In this document: one piece after another, positions 6,866-9,318 of the stretch | How the letters are laid out: every line of letters starts with the position of its first letter | How positions within the stretch are numbered: position 1 is the stretch's first letter | Assembly: GCA_021828085.1 (NCBI GenBank) | Contig: JAKATE010000071.1 | Coordinates: 1 to 9,318 of the forward strand | Reading direction: 5' to 3' | Source: Thermoplasmata archaeon | GTDB taxonomy: Archaea > Thermoplasmatota > Thermoplasmata > Lutacidiplasmatales > UBA184 | DNA length: 9,318 nt | The notes under the pieces: model-generated | Database searches by the model: none | What the model saw: only the letters and a program-made list of their open reading frames with translations | What the model was told of the DNA's origin: nothing | Position numbers and translations under genes: made by a program

Positions 6866-6881
6866 GGGGGGGTCGGCCTTG
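6866..6881 (+). promoter_or_regulatory. Ribosome binding site deciding the ATPase start
   Basis: A G-run (GGGGGGGT, about 6866-6873) sits roughly 7 bases before the TTG at 6879. This is the best-placed Shine-Dalgarno-like sequence among three possible starts: GTG 6822, overlapping the M13 stop; TTG 6879; and ATG 6936. Confidence 0.4.
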
Positions 6882-8468
6882 ACGAATGTCTCTTCTACCT
6901 CCCCTCGCGTCCCCGGGCTCCCCGAGGGTCCTAGGATGCAGAGAGCGGCCGAGGCCGGCAAGTACGACCTCGGCGCCCGGCAGGTGGTCCCGCCGGAGCT
7001 CGGCAGGTTCTTCGCTCCAGGTCTTTCGCGCACGCTGACGATCCGCGGCCCTCCGGGCTCGGGGAAGACGACTCTCGCTCTCGCCCTTCTCCATGCCTTT
7101 CCCGGTTACCGAGCGTTCGTGAGCGGCCGGGTTAGCCGGAACTCGCTTCTGCGGGAACACCCGTGGATCGGCCAGCCCGGCTCACCCCCCATCGACTTGG
7201 TGGAGGATCTGCGCTTCCGCGGTGCGGAGGGGTCCGGGGCGATCAGCGTGGGCAGTCTACGCGACACTCTGGAGGCTCGGGCCAACGACCTGGTCGAGCT
7301 CTCGTCGGTCCTCGCCCTCCCTCCCGACCTTGCCCGAGCCATCGACTCCCACCGGAAGGACCCGAAGCTGGTGGTCATCGACTCCTGGGAGGCGTGGGTC
7401 GAGAACACCCTGGGCCCCACCCCCTTGGCGATAGACGTCCCGACGACCCGGTGGGAGCTCGAGCGTTCGCTGTTGGACCGCTTCCTCGACGCGGGGGTGC
7501 ACCTGGTGCTCATCGGAGAGAGGAACGAGCCGGCGCGCCTCGACTACGTGACGGACGGAGCCCTCACCCTCTCCCTGGCCGACCGCGAAGGACGCGCCGA
7601 ACGCTGGCTGGTCTACCAGAAGCTCCGGGGGACCCGGATGAACAGCCTCTCCTATCCCTTCACCCTGGAGGGAGGGGTCTTCCGCGCCATCGAGCCCGCC
7701 CAGGCGCGCCCGGCCCCTGGACCGATCCCCTTCCAGCCCGATCCCGGCTCGAACCATCCGGGGGCCTGGCCTGGGTCGGAGGACTTCGCGACCCGCTTCG
7801 GGCGGCTCGCCTCGCCCGGACCGACGCTCCTGGAGGTCGACGACGAGACCCCCCTCCGCCTGCTCTGGCGGATGAGCGTCCCGATCCTCATCTCGGCCCT
7901 GCGCTCCGGAGGGAGGGTCCTCCTTCAGCCGCCGAGCACGCTCTCGGTCAACGCCTTGACCCAGGAGATGCTGCTCCACCTGCCCGCGGAGGTGCTCCGC
8001 GCGAAGTTCCTCCTCCTTTCCCCCGACCTAGGGCCGGTGAGCAGCCCTTTCTCTTCCATGGAGGGCGGAGGCGGCTCCCCGGAGACGGAGGCTCCCCCCA
8101 CGCTCGAACACTTCCTCTTCGTGGAGACCTCCTCCCCTCCCGACGGGATCGGGGTCCACTCGGTGATGGTCCTCTTCCCCGAGCACACCATTGACCCCGG
8201 CTCCCGATGGGCAACCCAGCCGCTGGCCCGAGTCCTGGAGCTCGCCAACCGGGCCGGGGAGGGGCTCTCCATCGTCCTGTTCGCCCGGTCGACCTCGGGG
8301 CTCATCGAACGCCTGCGCTCCAGGGCGTTGACGCATCTCTTGGTCCACTCCGAGCGCGGGCAGTACTTTCTCACCGGGATCCGGCCCTGGTCACCCCACT
8401 TTGCCCTCGGACTTCCCCTCGGCCAGGACCAGGACCTTCTCCCCTACGACCTCGTCCCCGTCGTCTAA
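6879..8468 (+). CDS. RecA/KaiC-superfamily P-loop ATPase, GvpD-like
   Basis: A 529-residue protein from the TTG at 6879. Residues about 28-270 form a RecA-like ATPase: Walker A GPPGSGKT (57-64) after the strand TLTIR, the strand-loop YRAFVSGRVSRNSLLREHPW (77-96), and Walker B KLVVIDS (163-169, D168). The closing segment VYQKLRGTRMNSLSYPFTLEGG (245-266) resembles the end of KaiC-type domains. The SxRVSxxxL...PW pattern after the first helix recalls GvpD-like archaeal P-loop proteins, regulators of gas-vesicle genes in haloarchaea. A Pro-rich linker (274-300) leads to a second alpha/beta half (about 315-510) with strands such as GRVLLQPPS and LSIVLFARST but no Walker motifs, perhaps a degenerate RecA-like domain. 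A low-complexity Gly/Pro stretch at 388-408 splits it. No gas-vesicle structural gene is in view, so a gas-vesicle role is not implied. It is 53 bases after the M13 gene and may share its transcript. ATP binding is well supported; the cellular role is unknown. Confidence 0.8.
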   Translation: MTNVSSTSPRVPGLPEGPRMQRAAEAGKYDLGARQVVPPELGRFFAPGLSRTLTIRGPPGSGKTTLALALLHAFPGYRAFVSGRVSRNSLLREHPWIGQPGSPPIDLVEDLRFRGAEGSGAISVGSLRDTLEARANDLVELSSVLALPPDLARAIDSHRKDPKLVVIDSWEAWVENTLGPTPLAIDVPTTRWELERSLLDRFLDAGVHLVLIGERNEPARLDYVTDGALTLSLADREGRAERWLVYQKLRGTRMNSLSYPFTLEGGVFRAIEPAQARPAPGPIPFQPDPGSNHPGAWPGSEDFATRFGRLASPGPTLLEVDDETPLRLLWRMSVPILISALRSGGRVLLQPPSTLSVNALTQEMLLHLPAEVLRAKFLLLSPDLGPVSSPFSSMEGGGGSPETEAPPTLEHFLFVETSSPPDGIGVHSVMVLFPEHTIDPGSRWATQPLARVLELANRAGEGLSIVLFARSTSGLIERLRSRALTHLLVHSERGQYFLTGIRPWSPHFALGLPLGQDQDLLPYDLVPVV

Positions 8469-8500
8469 CGCCTCCGGGAGGCACCGGGCCCTCCGCCGCT

Positions 8501-8508
8501 GTTATCTT
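8501..8508 (+). promoter_or_regulatory. TATA-like element upstream of the ChrB-domain gene
   Basis: GTTATCTT is the most A/T-rich stretch in the 67-base spacer before the ATG at 8536. Its centre predicts transcription starting near 8530, giving a leader of only a few bases. Confidence 0.4.
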
Positions 8509-8535
8509 CCGTGACCCCTTCTTGCGCCGAACACC

Positions 8536-9000
8536 ATGAAGTGGGTCACCCGGGAGAGGGCGCGCGTGGATCGGATCGCCTGTCCCTGGGCGATCCGCCG
8601 GTTCGTCGACCCCGAGGCCGAATTTCTCTATGTCCCGCGCGACCAGGTGCTGGAGATCGCGAGGAAGGAGGGGGCCATCCCGTTCGACGTACCGGGCGCT
8701 GAACTGTACCATTACGAGGAGGCGGGCGCCTCCTACGTGAGCTTCGACGCGGTGATCCGAAAGTACCACCTGACGGACCCGGCCCTGCTCGAGCTCGCCA
8801 AGATCGTCCGCGTGGCCGATGGGGGTACCGGGGAGGAACCGGTGGCCGCCGGGCTTGAGGCAGCCTCGACGGGCTTCCGGATCATCGCCCGTGACGACCA
8901 CGAAAACCAGCGACTCCAGTTCCCGCTCTATGATGCGCTCTACGCCTATTGCCGATGGAAGCTCGAGGAGAACGGACGGCTCGAGCACACCCGGGCCTAG
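8536..9000 (+). CDS. Stand-alone ChrB C-terminal-domain protein (chromate-resistance-associated)
   Basis: A 154-residue protein that corresponds to the C-terminal domain of ChrB. The family hallmark opening WVTRERARVDRIACPWAIRR (3-22) is intact, including the D-R-I-A-C-P-W core. It is followed by FVDPEAEFLYVP (23-34), PFDVPGAELYH (49-59), the YVSFDAVIRKY segment (67-77) and the terminal LYDALYAYCRW (131-141). In bacteria ChrB is a chromate-responsive regulator whose N-terminal half is DNA-binding; that half is absent here, and single-domain forms of this kind also exist. Conserved C16, H59 and other polar residues suggest metal or anion sensing or a catalytic role, but this is not established for the solo domain. 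No chrA chromate transporter is in the window. The ATG at 8536 begins exactly where the domain begins and has its own TATA-like box. The family is secure; a role in chromate resistance is uncertain. Confidence 0.9.
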   Translation: MKWVTRERARVDRIACPWAIRRFVDPEAEFLYVPRDQVLEIARKEGAIPFDVPGAELYHYEEAGASYVSFDAVIRKYHLTDPALLELAKIVRVADGGTGEEPVAAGLEAASTGFRIIARDDHENQRLQFPLYDALYAYCRWKLEENGRLEHTRA

Positions 9001-9318
9001 TCCATCAGGATCCTTCGCTCCGTCGGGGCCCTGGTGCGGAGCGGGGTAGCCACCCCGACCACGGCCCAGCGCATCCGGCGGGGTAACCCCCTCTTCGACG
9101 GCGTGCGGTCGGTCCTAGGCGGCCTGGGTAGAGATGAAGAGGACCTCTTCGACCTGGGAGCGGCCGCGCGGCCCTTTCACGATCGTTGAGGGAACCACAC
9201 GTCTCTGCTCAGTGCACTGCCTTTTCCCGGGATGCGATCGAAAGGTCGTGCCCCTGCCGGTCCTCGTTGGGCTGGACCGACGGTGGAGAGAGTGACCCGG
9301 GAACCCGCCCCCCCGACG
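9001..9318 (+). other. Terminal region with no secure gene
   Basis: These last 318 bases follow the ChrB-domain stop. The same frame remains open to 9189 (described separately). After that, an ATG at 9232 opens a frame to the window edge (29 codons), with nothing recognisable in it. No tRNA, repeat array or strong hairpin was identified. Confidence 0.4.
9034..9189 (+). CDS. Possible small protein in the ChrB frame past its stop
   Basis: Directly after the TAG at 8998-9000 the same frame is open for 62 codons to a TGA at 9187-9189. Its third positions are mostly G/C (about 50 of 62 by hand count), as in the real genes. It encodes a plausible soluble sequence with segments such as NPLFDGVRSVLGGLGRDEED and LFDLGAAARPF. 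The first usable start is GTG 9034, giving 51 residues, with only a weak G-run as ribosome site. It could be a small gene translated after the ChrB gene, a C-terminal part cut off by a stop mutation, or chance openness in GC-rich DNA. I recognise no family. Confidence 0.25.
   Translation: MRSGVATPTTAQRIRRGNPLFDGVRSVLGGLGRDEEDLFDLGAAARPFHDR

Noticed and set aside
6879..8468. Gas-vesicle cluster suggested by the GvpD-like ATPase
   Set aside because: No gvpA, gvpF or other gas-vesicle gene is in the window, and GvpD-like ATPases can occur outside such clusters.
8998..9000. Pyrrolysine read-through of the ChrB TAG stop
   Set aside because: TAG also ends the upstream fragment (264-266) and the Lrp-like gene (3784-3786), so it appears to be an ordinary stop here. 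No pyrrolysine genes are visible, and the domain is complete before the TAG.

Overview
The window is GC-rich, roughly two thirds G+C by eye, with strongly G/C-ending codons. It holds seven complete protein genes, the 3' end of an eighth, and no recognisable rRNA, tRNA, CRISPR array or insertion sequence. Several features suggest an archaeon, possibly a high-GC relative of the Thermoplasmatota. There are TATA-like boxes about 25-30 bases upstream of likely leaderless or short-leader starts, frequent GTG/TTG starts, a GGTGAT Shine-Dalgarno, a double Lrp-type regulator and a KaiC/GvpD-like ATPase. This is inference; no marker gene is present, and a high-GC bacterium cannot be excluded.

Layout. 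Positions 3-266 (+) are the tail of an unplaced protein, perhaps a C45-type acyltransferase/hydrolase. It converges on an angiotensin-converting-enzyme-like M2 metallopeptidase (361-2121, -) with all main catalytic residues. A divergent promoter region separates that gene from a stand-alone cyclic-nucleotide-binding domain protein (2314-2754, +), which is followed by a two-winged-helix Lrp/AsnC-like regulator (2839-3786, +). A convergent, non-coding and dyad-rich spacer (3787-4019) leads to a cyclase/kynurenine-formamidase family hydrolase (4020-4676, -). A second divergent promoter region follows, then an M13 (neprilysin/PepO-like) metallopeptidase (4822-6825, +). A RecA/KaiC-like P-loop ATPase (6879-8468, +) lies close downstream. 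Last comes a stand-alone ChrB C-terminal-domain protein (8536-9000, +). The final 318 bases hold no secure gene, although the ChrB frame stays open and coding-like for 62 codons after its stop.

How the genes may work together. The two unrelated zinc peptidases (M2 and M13) act on peptides, and neither shows a signal peptide, so intracellular peptide turnover is the simplest reading. The cyclase-family hydrolase would cleave or open small amides; with the peptidases this could suggest amino-acid or peptide catabolism under control of the Lrp-like regulator. No operon ties all of these together: strands alternate and most genes seem to have their own promoter. I see no clearly novel multi-gene system. 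The best leads are the structured spacer at 3787-4019, the uncharacterised C-terminal half of the ATPase, the CNB/Lrp pair, and the reading frame after chrB.
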